Source of the DNA: Saccharomycopsis fibuligera x Saccharomycopsis cf. fibuligera
Taxonomy: Eukaryota > Ascomycota > Saccharomycetes > Ascoideales > Saccharomycopsidaceae
Direction: 5' to 3'
Length of the DNA: 64,000 nt
Assembly: GCA_001936135.1 (NCBI GenBank)
Contig: CP012817.1
Span: 2,914,001-2,978,000, forward strand
In this document: in pieces, positions 1 to 10,786 of the stretch
Position numbering within the stretch: the stretch's first letter is position 1
Layout of the letters: each line of letters begins with the position of its first letter
The notes under the pieces: generated by a model
Told to the model about the DNA's origin: nothing
The model's input: only the letters and a program-made list of their open reading frames with translations
Databases searched by the model: none
Program-made: the position numbers and the translations under genes

Positions 1-662
1 TGACATGCAAACGTCTACCATCTCAGGGGTTCCCTATGCTTTGCGAACACCTGGAGATCTGCAGGTCCGATGCACAAATAATAAATGCCGTGCATGGAAT
101 CTTTTCCGTGCCGTTACTTTTTATTTTTAACTTTTGTCCGTTTCTTCTGCTTTTGTTTTTCTTTCTTTCGGGAAAAGAGTGCTATGAGTGCAAGCGTTTC
201 TTCCCTAACTAATAGATATAATGAAAAACACGTACTCATGAAATATATTTTGTATGAAAGTAAAAGTAGCGCAGTTGTTTAACAAATTCTTTGCTGCAGA
301 AGTAAGGTGTACAAATGTTTGTGCAGAACGTCGAAAAAAACTCCTCATATGCAGCTGCAGATACAATAATTTCCCAGTCTGTCTTTCAGTTATCACGCAA
401 TTGGTAACAAACAAACAAACAAAAAAAAAAAAAAATCTGCATGCAAAGGTTTCAACTTGTCATTGAAAATGTATTTTTAGCAAGGGTCAAGGTACCACAT
501 ACCTTAATATAAAAATAAATTCAAGTGTTTGAGGAAATTATAAATGAGAGGACCTTCCCCTTATTTAAGCCTCCAATAAACCTCTTTCTTTAAATTTTAT
601 AATCATCAATATTTAACTTACCACAAAACTTAATTAACCATAATACGATACCACCTATACTA
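1..662. other. Intergenic, promoter side of the cell-wall gene
   Basis: I see no convincing gene here. Short open frames are low-complexity and lack conserved character. A tract of about 15 A lies near 421-435. A TATA-like element (TATAAAAAT) begins at about 508, roughly 155 bases before the ATG at 663, and fits a promoter for the cell-wall gene downstream. Confidence 0.6.
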
Positions 663-1484
663 ATGAATTTCCTTTCTGCTACTTCATTCCTTGCTTTGGC
701 TGCTTATGTTGCCGCTACTTCAAGCTTTCAATTGACAGCCAAAGGTGGCAATATTAATGCTAAAGTTACTTACAAAGATGATACCATAACGCTAGATAAT
801 GGTAATACTGCTACTATTGTATTGGAAGAAAACAGTGGTTATGCTTCCATTGACGGCCAATACCTTGAAAACACTCCAAAAGGCGTCAAATTGACCCAAA
901 AGTCTGAAGCTTCTAAAAATTGGGGTACTGTTGATGGTGTTTTCAGATTTGGTTCAACTCCTGACAGTACTACATTCTATGCTTGCGACAGCTCTGAATA
1001 CGGTAAAACCTTGCAAACTTTCCAGTGCGACAATGGTACTAAAGTTACCTTGACTCCATCGGATGCTAATGATTCTTCTGCTTCTAAGTCTAGCTCTGCT
1101 GCTGCTTCTTCCACCGAGGCTTCTTCTACTGCTGCTTCTTCCACCGAGGCTTCTTCCACTGAGGCTTCTTCCACCGAGGCTTCTTCCACCGAGGCTTCTT
1201 CCACCGTTGCTGCTTCTTCTGCTGCTTCTACTGCTGTTTCTTCCACCGAGGCTTCTTCCACCGAGGCTTCTTCCACTGCTGCTGCTTCTTCTACTGCTGC
1301 TTCTTCCTCTGCTTCAGCTCAAACCACACAAACTACCCAAATTGTTTCCAGTGCTGCTTCTGAGTCTGCTTCTGCTTCTGCATCTACCACGGCTTCTATT
1401 TCTCAAAGTTATACCGGTGGCGCCTCATTTTTGAAATGTGGATCTGCAGCTGCCGGTTTTGCTGTTGCTGCTATGTTGATGTAA
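663..1484 (+). CDS. GPI-anchored Ser/Ala-rich cell-wall protein
   Basis: This 273-aa protein has the layout of a yeast GPI cell-wall protein. Residues 1-19 are a hydrophobic signal peptide ending in an Ala-rich cleavage region. Residues 20 to about 135 form a compact, probably beta-rich domain with two cysteines (CDSSE and QCDNG) and one N-glycosylation sequon. A Ser/Ala/Thr-rich stalk follows with several tandem SSTEA units. The C-terminus is a small-residue, hydrophobic tail (AAAGFAVAAMLM) without a charged end, as expected for GPI attachment. The overall plan resembles the Rhd3/Pga29-Pga30 and Cwp families of Candida and Saccharomyces, but I cannot assign an ortholog. The repeat stalk is DNA-repetitive and likely to vary in length between strains. 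The start is the first ATG and gives the signal peptide directly. Confidence 0.88.
   Translation: MNFLSATSFLALAAYVAATSSFQLTAKGGNINAKVTYKDDTITLDNGNTATIVLEENSGYASIDGQYLENTPKGVKLTQKSEASKNWGTVDGVFRFGSTPDSTTFYACDSSEYGKTLQTFQCDNGTKVTLTPSDANDSSASKSSSAAASSTEASSTAASSTEASSTEASSTEASSTEASSTVAASSAASTAVSSTEASSTEASSTAAASSTAASSSASAQTTQTTQIVSSAASESASASASTTASISQSYTGGASFLKCGSAAAGFAVAAMLM
1093..1300 (+). repeat. In-frame tandem repeats coding SSTEA/SSTAA
   Basis: Fifteen-base units of the form (GCT/GAG)GCTTCTTCCAC recur nearly perfectly and encode SSTEA or SSTAA pentapeptides in the stalk of the cell-wall protein. The units differ mostly by synonymous changes or by E/A swaps. Such repeats often expand or contract. 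Confidence 0.85.
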
Positions 1485-1521
1485 AAAATTTTCACAAATT
1501 AATGATTGTTACTTGGCTTTA

Positions 1522-1559
<38 letters not shown>

Positions 1560-3016
1560 TTTTTTAGACAATAACTTTACGATAATAATGACTAATATAA
1601 GTATTTTAAAAAAATTTTTAAGTTGTAAACTGATTTAACTATGATAACAATGACGATTTAGTAAACAGAATACCTGCCCTCATTTCTTGCCAAATGGGGT
1701 ACCAATATCACAATCATCCAAAGGCTAAACCGTTTGCCTTTGAGGCTTACCAAAAAAAAGTATATCCTCTAATTATCAAGATAAGCGCTTAAGGCTTTCG
1801 CAAGATTCAACCATTTTTGGTTACTTCGGATTTAGCCTTTTACGTAAAATTTGTGCAGCTATAACTCATGTTCATATTAATGACTGAGTATGACTGAAAA
1901 TCTCCAGAGGGACAAAACTTCATAATAAGTGCCATGCTTCAATCAGATGGCAAATTGTACCACTATGCTTTCATCTTGCTGCAAAATAATCCGATGGCTT
2001 TTTTCATGCATCATTGACGTTCCCTTGGCGTTTGACAAATACTTATGCTTCTACGCTACGTATCGTACTGCACATTTAAATTTCGACGAGTTATGCTTCT
2101 TTTGTGGTCCACGAGCAGAAGATCCCTCGTTTGATGAAGTGACAGCATTCTGCATCGGACGTTTCACGTTTTCATGGTGATTAATTTATAGAGTATATAA
2201 ACCGTCGCTACCGTGTTTCTGGTTCAGGCGTGGCGCTGGTACCAACAAAGTCGATTCGGCACCCGAACAGCGTGACCACATTAACAAGCTTGTGCTGGCA
2301 CCGACACAATAGCACCAAGCAGCTCGGGGTTCCAAAAAGAGAAAGAGACGTGCCGTTTGATGACCAGGCAATAAACAGCTTCATATTCACAAAATAGCAA
2401 GCCACAATGCTTTTCCAGCCGTTAAAAGAAGAATATGGTCTCTCCAGTGTTACTTGATGGACTCCTATAGTTTAGTTCGAATTCAAATTGGCCAGTTTGG
2501 TGTGCACTATAGTACAATAATAAATCCGATTTTTCTCCGGCGACGGAAATAAACTTCGCTGGAAAAATCTGTAACTGCATCTATCTGCACACCTTGCATG
2601 GATGCAGCTGTGGAGAACTAAAGCCGAACAAATTGGATTCTTTTCTGATGTTATTGGCTTGCCATTTGCGCTCTGAGCGGTGGAGAACACCGACTGCAGA
2701 GCTGCAATGGTGTATATACGCTCGCAGCAGCTTTGTGTTTACGGTCTCAATTTTTCCTCCCTTTAGTCGTGGGCTTTAGTTTCCTGATATCTTCTGACAC
2801 TTGTTGAGCACAACAACACATGTGCATGGTGTAGGATAAGGTTTTCCAGTGTTATATAAAAGCTATCCTATCTGCTTCTATTTTATTTTTTTTTGACGTT
2901 TTCTTGTTTTTCCATATCACTGCTTCTCTTTTTCACAAGTGAAAAATCTTTTAAAACCGTTATAGCAACTAAATACACCAGCCAAACGACAACACACACA
3001 TTCAATAATAAACAAC
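1485..3016. other. Intergenic with poly(A) tract and TATA element
   Basis: No supported gene. A tract of about 31 A at about 1527-1557 follows the cell-wall gene. Several short frames (for example 1929-2180) begin at non-ATG codons and show no family signature. A TATATAAA element at about 2853-2860 lies 160 bases before the next ATG. The stretch 2200-2400 is more GC-rich than its surroundings but is not recognised. Confidence 0.5.
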
Positions 3017-3472
3017 ATGTCTTCTCAAACACAGCAGTTTCACCAAGGTAACATTACTACCACCATCACTACTACCGCTGACACAAAAGTCAGTCCTCTT
3101 TCGACAAATAGCAGTCTTAACTCTAGCCAAACAACCCTTGTCAATAATGAAGAATCCGGCAACGTTTCTATTGGCAATGACGACAATATTGTTCCATTAA
3201 AGGACACATTTAACGCTTCTCACTGCAACCTCCGTGGTGCTGACTCGCCAAATATTTACAAGGAGCTTTTGGCTAAAGAGAGTCGAGGCAAAGGTGCTGT
3301 CGTAGTAGAAAAGACAACTACTACCACTACCACAGCTAAAAATGACGATACAGGTGAGGAAACTGTTAAGGACCAGAGCACTACAAAGACTGCCAAAAAG
3401 GTGGTGGTGCCTGTCTTGCGTGGGCCTGATTCCCCGAACATTTACGCTCGCTATTTGAAGAAAGTTGATTGA
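3017..3472 (+). CDS. Small protein with duplicated LRGxDSPNIY motif
   Basis: This is a 151-aa hydrophilic protein that I do not recognise. The first 60 residues are Ser/Thr/Asn-rich. A ten-residue motif occurs twice: LRGADSPNIY at residues 72-81 and LRGPDSPNIY at residues 134-143, each followed by a basic, Tyr/Leu-containing segment (KELLAK and ARYLKK). The two copies are separated by a Thr-rich, Lys/Glu-rich linker. It has no signal peptide or membrane segment, so it is probably cytosolic or nuclear. A consensus TATA element about 160 bases upstream and an A-rich leader ending AACAACATG support expression. The repeated motif, with different codons in each copy, argues for selection on the protein. 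DSP may be a phosphorylation site; this is inference. Confidence 0.7.
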   Translation: MSSQTQQFHQGNITTTITTTADTKVSPLSTNSSLNSSQTTLVNNEESGNVSIGNDDNIVPLKDTFNASHCNLRGADSPNIYKELLAKESRGKGAVVVEKTTTTTTTAKNDDTGEETVKDQSTTKTAKKVVVPVLRGPDSPNIYARYLKKVD

Positions 3473-5484
3473 ACGGTGATGGTCGGTAGTCATTTTACAG
3501 GATTGGGTGTCTGAAGAAACAAATAAAATGATGACTTTACATGATCTCTATGTTGTACTGATTGTATTACATTATCTGTTGACCAGAGAATAGTAATCAT
3601 ATTGTTTTATCTTTCTTAAAAGTCTTTACCAGAAAGCTATTTTGTAACGCTAATTTATGTTTTAATTTAATTATACTTCTGTTTGTTGTCCAACTCTCAA
3701 GTTAGTAGCATCAAGCAAGAAAAAAAAATATAGGGCAATATGAGTATACGTTGCTAGCGGTTGCAAGACGCGAAATTGGCAAGCAAGCGCAAGAACTCTG
3801 TCTTATTTCACCTTTACTTGCTTGGCCGCGCCACGCGCTATAAGGGCAGCTATCCATTTCTTAAATCAGTAATGCATTGGTCCATATCCAGCTATAATTA
3901 TGGTGTCGTATTGAATCACAACTTATAAAACTATAAATTAATTTAGGTTGACTAGTCACAGTTACGGAGCTTTTAAAGTTTAGGATTCATCTTGTAAATA
4001 CAAAAGTTAATAGAGACGGTGTTATGTTGATTTACTTTCAATTTGCAAGATTTTGATGGACAGATTGCTATGGTTTCTTTTCCTCTCTTTCTATCAAAGC
4101 GTATGGTCTCTCACTAAATTAGCAAGTCTGCTTATGTACATGAATGTAAATTATAATTAGCGACAGAGATGGTACAAGGAGAGTCTTTAGAAATTTATCC
4201 TAGCGCTCAAATGGTCCTGTCAATTGATAGAAGTTTTATTGAGGTTGAATTTTGAATTTTGAGTTTAAGCTTCCGTAGCTTGAGTTCGGTGTCAACGCAA
4301 ATTCACGGGAACAATCTTCCGTTACGTAAAGCCATAGTTAATTCACTTCATAAATACCTGAGTTTCCCCAAAGTGATTCTGCTTCCTTGAAAATTTACTT
4401 CTCTATTAGTGCTAGTGTTTATTTATTGAGGTGTTATTAAACTTGTTTTGAAAACGTTTGAAAATACTTACTGGGGTTGTTTAAATCTCCCCTGTTTAAA
4501 ATTGCGGTCTCTGAGATGCATCTGTGCGTGTAACTGGGGAAAGAAGGGGAATACTTGCTTGTTGAGCAGATATAGAACCTTTATAGGTACAGCTACCACT
4601 TATTAGTAAGCAGTAACTGCTTTAACAAACATATATTATGTCGGTTATTGAATCCCTGCTGACTGCTTAATTACAGTGCTCGCAGAACATGAGGTTGGTA
4701 TTGAGCTGTGGGCATTCATACAAAAAGGCTGTATCCCCAATTTCAACACTAATTTTGTTTTTTGCAATTTTTTGACCTAGATTGACCTATATTTTTTATC
4801 ATGTTCCAGATTGCGCTTAAGCCTGCCTTATGGACAATTAAACGGCGACTTATGCAGGGCGGGAAGGTCTAAAAAAATCGAGGCCCCGCACGGCGGCCCA
4901 TTTCTGAGGGGCACCCGAAACTGATTGGTGTTGCTGACGGAAAGTTTATTTTTTTCTACTAAAATGATAACAGAAAAGAGGGTGCCTGAATTGGCATAAC
5001 ATCCCATTTACTTGACGTTATGTGAAATAATGCTAAATAATTGATGCTAGAATAAGGTAATGAGAATGCCATCTTTTACTTCATTAATGGCTACGCAGGA
5101 TCATGCATTCATATGCGAATGAAATATTAACCGAGAAATAGGCAAAGCTGCTGAAATCTTTTCATTGAAAATAATGATTTCTGACAAAAAGTTCTGAATA
5201 GAGCAAAACTTAAAACTTGGCAATGGTCTGCGGTATGTTGAGAATCATCATTTAAAAAGTAACAAGCTGGTTCTTGCCAAATTGATATCGAAGAGATTTA
5301 TTAAAATCTATGGGCATTGTTGCTTTTTTGACGCCTTATAATGTCTAGCATTATAATATTTTCTCAACTTGTTCCTGCATTCGAAATAGATAATTCCATA
5401 TTTTCGAAAGGAAAAAGGTCATTGCTACAACAGTTGTATAACCAAAAAAGCCTCGCCTTGATCGCCCTTCTTTGTGGTTATGAT
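3473..5484. other. Intergenic, about 2 kb, no gene seen
   Basis: I see no supported gene. The stretch is AT-rich with a GC-richer patch at about 4850-4920 (ccccgcacggcgg and ggggcaccc). A TACTAAC on the minus strand near 3697-3703 has no plausible donor partner. There is no tRNA-type box B with a matching box A. Confidence 0.4.
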
Positions 5485-5962
5485 TCAATTCTCATCCCGT
5501 TTGAGTTGTACCGAGAACAACCACAGCAGCGACAGTTTAGCCAACATATCAAGTAGAAGAAGCGCCTTTTCCCTCTGTCTATCTTGTATCAAATACTAAT
5601 ATATTTTCTCGTTAGCAAATAGTACAACAGCCCGTACCTATAATACTTACTTTAAAAGCACGGCGGTTTCCTTTCTTCGCGTTTGCATCATAGTACTGAC
5701 ATGTATCGCAGAAGAAATGTTTGCAAATTTCTTGACGGCAAGCAAAGCTTAACAGATCTGAGTCCAAGGACATGTTCAAAGGTAGTTTGTTGATAGAAGA
5801 GCAATGACAACAGCGCCATGAGTGATGCGGCTGGTGCTGAAACAGAAGTCTTTTCGGATTACAACTTTTCGACCTGAGTCTCTTCTCTTCTTGCTGCTGA
5901 TTGAGACTTGGTATGGTGTTGAACTTGCCAATTTGCTCCATAGTTCGAGGGCCTGAAGTCAT
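5485..5962 (-). CDS. Small RING-like zinc-finger protein with one intron
   Basis: Probable two-exon gene: exon 1 at 5962-5651 (104 codons from ATG), intron 5650-5596, exon 2 at 5595-5485 (36 codons plus TGA), giving 140 aa. Exon 1 encodes SWRCCHC at residues 48-54, then C75, C80, H82, C85 and C88 in CRQEICKHFFCDTC. This is a W-x-C-x2-C ... C-x4-C-x-H-x2-C-x2-C pattern like small fungal RING-like or zinc-ribbon proteins. The intron has a GTAAGT donor, a TGCTAAC-type branch site and a TAG acceptor, is 55 bases long, and joins in frame. Without splicing the frame ends 12 codons later. Exon 2 has three CTG codons, which would read Ser in the CTG clade. A TATATA element at about 6034-6040 lies about 73 bases upstream. 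Exon 1 is the better supported half. Confidence 0.6.
5596..5650 (-). other. Predicted 55-base spliceosomal intron
   Basis: Read on the minus strand it begins GTAAGTATTATAGG, contains TTTGCTAACG near its 3' end and finishes ATATTAG. The branch A lies about 17 bases before the acceptor. Removing it joins the zinc-finger exon in frame to a second open exon. Confidence 0.55.
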
Positions 5963-8319
5963 AATGTTGCCACGTTGTATGCTACCGGGGTTATTAATGT
6001 TGTGAATATTGTAATTGCGGCGAAAGATAGTGCTATATATCTCATTCGGCTACTGAGCATCGATGTTGGAAAGTGAAATTGTAATAATTGATGGTACTCA
6101 AATGGTGATGCCGTGTAATTTTAAAATTTACTTGACAAGAAATGGGAATGGTTTGCAGATTTTTATAGAGCGCAAATCTTCATAAATACTGATGTGCATA
6201 TAACTTATTTCGTTTTGAAGTAGAAAATGCAAACGATGATAACCTTTTTATGGCTTGGCGAGGGTTTCCGCAGTCGTTTTGTTTCTCCGAGTAACCAGAA
6301 TTGCCGAGCCAAAACGGAAAGAAAAATTAAGAAAAAAAAGTAAAAGAATCAAGGCTTCCCGAAAGCGTATTGCTCAAAGTTCGAGCAAAGAAAAGTTGAC
6401 AAAAGCTGGAACTTGGGTGGCAAAAAAATCCAGGGAGTCATTTCTGGAAACTCAAAGCTAAGGCGCAGGTCGTTTTGTTATATATTTTATAAGGAAATCA
6501 GCCAACATATCTACACAAGCACTAAACCATATGTACCCAATGCACGCTAATAGAGACGGGTGGAATCGTTAAGCCGCATGTTTCCGTACCGAAAGGCTGC
6601 GTCTTTGAGCCGCTATCACCGACTTCCGTCTCCTCTCTTCGGAATTAATTAGTATACTCTAATTGTACCACACTGTCCTACCAGCGCTTATACAGCGGGT
6701 AGGTCTGCCCTAATGAATTACGCCGCTGCTCCTATTGTATTCGTTATTTGTGGTGTCGCCGGCTTGTAAGATAGAGTACCCGTGATGGAAAAATTGGCTA
6801 TGGAACTCGGGTTTAAAAATGATTATCTGGACCAGGATCGCAGTGTTGCAGCTTCCAGTTTGCTTCAGAAACAGAAGAACAGAACTTGCAATAGCGATTC
6901 CAGATAAAAGCACAGCATAGGTGTACGAAAAATACACCAACAAGCATCTGTATAGTGCGCAAATCGGAAAGGTTCCAAATGCGAAGAACAAAGTTAACCA
7001 GCTAATGATGTTTTATACTCTGCACATTCAACGTTGGCTGCAACCTGAGCTAGAGATTACTCAAAAAGCACTGACATGACCCCCTAATTAGCTGTATACG
7101 TAATGTTTTGTTAACTGAAATTATGTTAAGCGTAGGTTCTTACAGTTAGCCGATACAGCGAAAAAGGTTGAAGCACCCTTTCCCTTGTAAAGCTGGGTTT
7201 CGACCACAACAGTTGGTCATTATTGTCCGGAAAAGATAGCGACGCAGAGACTGGAGCTCTCGAGGCAGAAAAACCTCATCAAAAGTGAAATAATAATAGC
7301 GGAATGGCCATCTTATTTTTATCTTCAGCAAGAATCTCCAACTGACATTGAACGAGAACTGAATGCCTGTAGCTTCTTCCAAAACCAGGCACCAATGAAC
7401 GAGCAAAGAGCAGCCAACCTATCAATATCCTTACAATTAATCACCGCAGCTATCCATTATTGGCGAGATTAAAAGATTGCAAAATGCACGCGGCAAGCTG
7501 AGACCTTCCTGCAAAGCGCTGCTGGTACAAAACCAAACCGAAGCGATGATGCATGCCAACGCAATGCCTGTACTATGGATCTTAGTGATAAAAACTAAGA
7601 CGCATGTTTCTGTGAGCTATGCCAGTTTCCTGCTTACCGTTGCAAAGTATGCAAAAAATTATCAGCGTAGGATATATTGTCACATGACCACGATTCTTGC
7701 AAATTACTATGTATATACATGTACAATAGCGTGCCTAACTGTGATATTATGCGATTATCACATAGCCCACCCTTTTTCTTAAAGTTGGCCCTGTTAGTTG
7801 TGCCTGTTGTTAATTTTTTTTTCTTTGGTCCTATGGTGATTTGTGGTGTGTACACATGTTCCTCCGCGTCCTCCACTCCTTTCTGCTTTGATTCCATTCC
7901 CTGTCCCGGTCTCTGCCATCATTTCTTGTACTTCTTCGATCCTTCGTTGTTCCCTTGTTGTGGCTTTTACCGATACTCAAGCTACCTTTCGTGGGAAACC
8001 CTTTCCTTCTCATAAGCTACAGTGAATGCGAACCTATAGGATATAGGGGAAAAAAGCAAGGCATTAGATAGATCAAAATTTAATACCTATCTCTAAGCTG
8101 CTGTGACTTTTGTTGAATAAACTAGATATCAGTCTTTGAACCGCTTAGCCTCGAATACCAAGAAGCAGCGAGACAAAATAATTTTGCAGCATTTTAACAA
8201 AACCATTAGTTTCGTTCGCAATAAAACCGTATAAACATTTTATATGCGACTTGATTCAAATACCTAATAGCTTACAACCAAACTTTAAAATAGATTGAAA
8301 TAAAAAGATCTAAGCAGAA
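5963..8319. other. Intergenic, about 2.3 kb, no gene seen
   Basis: Several frames of 60-110 codons are open on both strands (for example 6710-6991 minus, 7146-7406 minus and 7677-8015 plus). They overlap one another in conflicting ways, mostly start at non-ATG codons and have no recognisable domains, so I do not call them. The last 150 bases before 8320 are AT-rich and likely hold the promoter of the next gene. Confidence 0.4.
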
Positions 8320-9540
8320 ATGGCTAGCACCACAGATTATTCCAAAGCCTCACTGAAAAGCTTCATGAATGGCAAAATGAGCAGCAAAAAATACATAGAG
8401 TCTCTTTTGGATGACAGTGAAGCTAACGAACCGTCAACTTTTGATGAAGAAATTGACTCGGTAAGAGATGCAAATACATCTCATGAAGTTTCCGATGTGT
8501 TTTCCCCAGCTTCAATCTCTTCATCAACCTTCAATAATAACACAAATGGCAACTATTCAAAGGCCAATAATAGAGGTCACTTGCGCAGTGACTCTACAGG
8601 CTCCTCTTATTCACACAAGAAAAAAGAGGGTGTCAGTAATAGTATAAAAGCATTGCAAGACAAGATAAAAAAAGGTTTGGATCTCAATGAGCCAGAAGAA
8701 AGTACCAAGTCTCCGACAATGTCTGTCAAAAGTTACAGAGCTAACTTTGAAAAGACTAGCCACATCAAATCCCCTCCTCCTAGATCTGCTGAAACCAGTC
8801 CAAAAATTGAGAAAATCAAACTCAAGCCAATTACTGATCTGCAGATAGATAGTAAACCTGTTCAAATTAAAGAAAACAGATATACAGCACCCGATACATC
8901 TTATGAATCGGTTAATCCATTCACTTCTGATTTAGCTGAAGATAAATCTTTTCACTACAACAACACAAGTACTACCAGTATTGGAAGCACAGCTCCCCCT
9001 GTACCTCCACACCAAGTGCTTCGTGAACCAAAATTAACTATTTCGTCAGATAATGCAACCAACAGTTACTTTCAGCCAATATCGCAGTTGAGAGCCCAAG
9101 GCTCTTCTGACTCTTTAGCTCTGTCAATTATAAGCAACAAGAAAAAACACATTGTACCACAATTCAAAGTTGTCAAAAAAAAGTCATCTTCACAGCTTGA
9201 TGTTCCATCACCAAATGGTTCCATTACCTCTGCTGAGCTTCATCACCATACGCATGAATTAAAACAACTTCAATTAATTGACCGTGAAATCTCCAAAAAA
9301 ATCAAAAAGATAAAATCAGAAATCAAGTTTATCGAAGATAATTTGCCTCCCAACCCATGTATTCATGACTTTCAATCAAGAAAAAAGTTAGCTAGTGCTA
9401 AAGAAACTTTGGAAAAAAGTTTGGAGTTTTGGGAGAAGAAAAAGTATGAAAATGGTATTAGCTTTTCCAAATTGACCAGAAAAGTGGTTTATTCAGGAGG
9501 TGAAGAAGTGACTACCTTTTTCTCTGGAAGAAATGAATAG
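8320..9540 (+). CDS. Ser/Lys-rich protein with C-terminal coiled coil
   Basis: 406-aa protein, not recognised. Residues 1-290 are mostly disordered and rich in Ser, Thr, Asn and Lys, with proline patches (SPPPRS and APPVPPH). A short helical segment (SNSIKALQDKIKKGLDL) lies near residue 107. Residues about 305-400 look like the conserved part: a helix rich in Leu, Lys and Glu (HELKQLQLIDREISKKIKKIKSEIKF, positions in the window about 9253-9330), then NLPPNPCIHDF, a second charged helix ending EFWEKKKYENGISFS, and a terminal VYSGGEEVTTFFSGRNE. This layout fits a scaffold or polarity protein, but that is only a guess. The ATG at 8320 is the first in frame and has an A-rich leader (gcagaaATGG). 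Confidence 0.82.
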   Translation: MASTTDYSKASLKSFMNGKMSSKKYIESLLDDSEANEPSTFDEEIDSVRDANTSHEVSDVFSPASISSSTFNNNTNGNYSKANNRGHLRSDSTGSSYSHKKKEGVSNSIKALQDKIKKGLDLNEPEESTKSPTMSVKSYRANFEKTSHIKSPPPRSAETSPKIEKIKLKPITDLQIDSKPVQIKENRYTAPDTSYESVNPFTSDLAEDKSFHYNNTSTTSIGSTAPPVPPHQVLREPKLTISSDNATNSYFQPISQLRAQGSSDSLALSIISNKKKHIVPQFKVVKKKSSSQLDVPSPNGSITSAELHHHTHELKQLQLIDREISKKIKKIKSEIKFIEDNLPPNPCIHDFQSRKKLASAKETLEKSLEFWEKKKYENGISFSKLTRKVVYSGGEEVTTFFSGRNE

Positions 9541-10786
9541 GTGTAAGTTGTCACTGTTGCTGAAGCTCGTTGTTTTTATTGTTCTGTTTATTTATTTTCA
9601 GTTTTTCCCTTTTTGCTCACATCAATGATTTTGATACCTACGCTTTTTCTTTTGCTTTCATTTTTTTTTTTTTTTTATTTTATTTTTTGCAAAATCTGCC
9701 TCTTTTCTAAACATTTTCAGTTTCTAGTCAATATTAACCTTTTATTCTTCAAGCAATTTAGATTTGCTTTTAATCTTGTCTGTTTTCTTTCTTGCCTTTT
9801 ACTTTGCGCGAAACTTTTCTTATCAATACTGTATATTTCCTTATTTCCTTATTCGATCTCAACTCCGCTTTATCAACTGTTCAGTGTGGTTAGCCTCACA
9901 TGGGAATCATGATGATACTCACACTATTTTGGCCATTTAGTTAGCTGCTTCATTAAAATAGAGTTCCTTATTCCCAACGTGCAGCTTTCACTCCCTAAAT
10001 TTTATCTTCATATTTCAACGTTCCAAATCAATGTGCTGTACGCTACTTTTTCAAGTTTGCGTTTTTCTTTTCAAGTTTGCGTTTTCTTTTCAAGTTTTGT
10101 CTTTTAATTACTAGATTTATTCTGTTTACTTTCAAATTTATTACTTTTTAAGTTTTTGTTATAGTTTTGATTTTACTTTTTCTTTTTATTTTGTTTGTAC
10201 CTTTTTTCCTTTAAGACACAAGCCTTGTTCAAATTTATCATAAAATTGCTTTTGTGGCTATATTGTACAATGTGTACATGCGTATTAATGCACAGACTCA
10301 GCATAACAAAGTACAGTAACTTGGTTACAGCTTTTTATTGAGAATGCAGAGTAACATACGCACCTAACTTCGATAAATAAATACTTTAGGCTTGTACAAC
10401 ATAATACTGTATAGCATAAGGCCTAATAAGTTGGAATACTAGCAAATCTAAAAGTTTTCACAACAGAAAAACTGAAATCAGTTTAAAAAGATTAAGCAAA
10501 AATAAACAGTATTTTTGTTAAAGTGAATTGATGGTGCATACCAAATAGACACGGTATTGAGATACTTAAAAACCAAAAAGACGTGCAAGTAAAACGGAGA
10601 TAAGAAAAGAAATATAAAATGATATGTAGTAAAAAGATGTCAAACTATATAAGAGAGAACAAAAAATTATCTTCTGTGCCAACAAGAGCTTCGAGCAAAA
10701 ACACATTCTTCAAGCTCAAATGTTCGTTGAAATAAAAACAAAAAAGGAAAAAATCAATATACATAAAAATAATTATCAACTTTTTC
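9541..10786. other. Convergent intergenic region, T-rich
   Basis: This lies between the 3' ends of two convergent genes. It is T-rich on the plus strand for about 700 bases (9580-10210) and then A-rich, the usual look of facing 3' UTRs. A 13-base unit (tttcaagtttgcg) is repeated near 10050-10085. No gene is supported; the 9613-9912 frame is low-complexity Phe/Leu. Confidence 0.5.

Noticed and set aside
2470-2490. Box B-like sequence (agttcgaattc) of a tRNA
   Set aside because: No matching box A or acceptor stem; the sequence cannot fold as a cloverleaf.
3690-3710. TACTAAC on the minus strand
   Set aside because: No nearby donor or open exons; it lies in a gene-free region.
6710-6991. Minus-strand hydrophobic 93-codon frame
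   Set aside because: It starts at a non-ATG codon, matches no family, and is flanked by conflicting frames.
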